21,373 nt of DNA from Actinomycetes bacterium (lineage in GTDB: Bacteria; Actinomycetota; Acidimicrobiia; Acidimicrobiales; RAAP-2), in contig JAKAZC010000009.1 of the NCBI GenBank assembly GCA_021826655.1, positions 1-21,373 on the forward strand. The letters are read 5' to 3'. A program made the position numbers and the translations under genes. How positions within the stretch are numbered: the stretch's first letter is position 1; each line of letters starts with the position of its first letter. The notes under the pieces are model-generated. The model did no database searches. It was not told the DNA's origin and saw nothing but the letters and a program-made list of their open reading frames with translations. Below are positions 20,576 to 21,373 of the stretch, piece by piece.

Positions 20576-21373
20576 TCACGCCGGCTCGGCCAGCGACTTG
20601 GTCTCCAGGTACTCCTCGAATCCGGCCACTCCGGACTCACGGCCCACGCCCGACTGTCTATACCCGCCGAAGGGCATGTCGGGACTGAACCACAGCCCGC
20701 CGTTGACGCCGACGGTTCCGGTCCGGATCCGGTTGGCGACTCCGACCGCACGTGCGCGGTCCCCTCCCCAGACCGACCCGGACAGCCCGTAGGCCGAGTC
20801 GTTGGCGAGCGCCACGGCGTCGTCGTCCCCGTCGTGAGGGATGACGACGAGCACGGGCCCGAAGATCTCCTCCTGGGCGACCCGGGACGAGTTCGGCAGT
20901 CCGACGATGAGCGTCGGCTCCACGAAGTACCCGGCACCGAGGCCCTCAGGTCTGCCGCCGCCCAGCACGAACGACCCACCTTCCTCGCTCGCCAGCCGCA
21001 GGTACCCCTCCACCCGGTCGCGCTGGCGGGCGCTGATCAGCGGGCCGCACATCGTGCCGGGGTCGGTGGGGTCCGCTGCCGGAAGCATCGCCATGACCTT
21101 GGACGTGGACTCGACGGCCTCGTCGAACTGGGACCGCGGGACGATGAGGCGGGTGGTGATCGCGCAGCCCTGTCCGGCATGCGTGCAGACCGTGAACGCG
21201 GCGGTGGCGCACGCACCTCGCAGATCGGCATCGGCCAGGATCACGTTGGCGGACTTGCCGCCGAGCTCCAGGAAGACCTTCTTGACGGTTGCCGCAGCGG
21301 ACGCCATGACCTTCCTACCGGTGGCCGTCGACCCTGTGAAGCTCACCTGATCGACACGAGGGTCGGTGGACAG
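20576..21373 (-). CDS. Aldehyde dehydrogenase, NAD(P)-dependent (5' part outside window)
   Basis: The C-terminal 265 residues of an aldehyde dehydrogenase; the reading frame is open to the right edge, so the gene continues beyond it. The visible part starts DPRVDQVSFTGSTATGR, the cofactor-binding GSTxxG loop, followed by the general-base Glu in LELGGKSAN, the catalytic Cys in AGQGCAITTRL, the EEIFGPVL motif and the C-terminal FGGYRQSGVGRESGVAGFEEYLETKSL. All catalytic residues in view are intact. It oxidises an aldehyde intermediate to a carboxylate. First visible gene of the operon; the promoter is outside the window. Confidence 0.95.
   Translation of the reverse strand: MSTDPRVDQVSFTGSTATGRKVMASAAATVKKVFLELGGKSANVILADADLRGACATAAFTVCTHAGQGCAITTRLIVPRSQFDEAVESTSKVMAMLPAADPTDPGTMCGPLISARQRDRVEGYLRLASEEGGSFVLGGGRPEGLGAGYFVEPTLIVGLPNSSRVAQEEIFGPVLVVIPHDGDDDAVALANDSAYGLSGSVWGGDRARAVGVANRIRTGTVGVNGGLWFSPDMPFGGYRQSGVGRESGVAGFEEYLETKSLAEPA

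Noticed and set aside
1..21373. tRNA, rRNA, CRISPR array, insertion sequence or prophage
   Set aside because: No cloverleaf, direct-repeat array, transposase or integrase was recognised, and base composition looks even along the window.

Overview
The window is 21.4 kb of high-GC, densely packed bacterial chromosome with no rRNA, tRNA, CRISPR or mobile element. Gene content points to the Actinomycetota: a BldD-type regulator, an IdeR/DtxR-type regulator, an F420-type LLM oxidoreductase, hrcA-dnaJ-rsmE under a CIRCE element, lepA divergent from rpsT, frequent GTG starts and TANNNT boxes a few bases before start codons. A deep-branching class such as Acidimicrobiia is my best guess, but that is inference only.

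Layout. (1) 1-1.3 kb, minus: BldD-like c-di-GMP-binding regulator, a small excisionase/MerR-type helix-turn-helix protein and a HIT hydrolase, probably one operon. (2) 1.4-4.5 kb, minus: hrcA, dnaJ and rsmE as a heat-shock operon behind a CIRCE operator at 4501-4527. (3) 4.6-5.8 kb: a DtxR-family metalloregulator (minus) divergent from a small protein of unknown function (plus). (4) 6.0-11.9 kb: a small envelope-polysaccharide-like cluster containing a fused tandem alpha/beta hydrolase with non-standard nucleophile positions (plus), a GT-B glycosyltransferase (minus), a family-2 glycosyltransferase (plus) and a Wzx-type flippase (minus). (5) 11.9-15.5 kb: lepA (minus), rpsT (plus), an unknown 135-residue protein (plus) and a YedK/HMCES-type SRAP protein (minus). 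(6) 15.5-21.4 kb, minus: a branched-chain-amino-acid-type substrate-binding lipoprotein, then a tightly packed catabolic operon read from the right edge: aldehyde dehydrogenase (cut by the window edge), carboxymuconolactone decarboxylase-like protein, SDR, enoyl-CoA hydratase/isomerase, LLM oxidoreductase and hotdog thioesterase. The operon looks like degradation of a cyclic or branched carboxylate through CoA esters, substrate unknown.

The most unusual signals are the hydrolase fusion with Arg in one nucleophile elbow and Cys in the other; two short reading frames behind -10 boxes upstream of the hydrolase and family-2 glycosyltransferase genes; a recurring -10-box-to-start-codon architecture suggesting leaderless transcripts; a DtxR homologue lacking two primary-site ligands; and a perfect inverted repeat that serves as the end of one gene and the -35 region of yedK. 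I did not find a clearly novel multi-gene defence or mobile system. No gene-free stretch exceeds 300 bases; the longest (9004-9262) is described.
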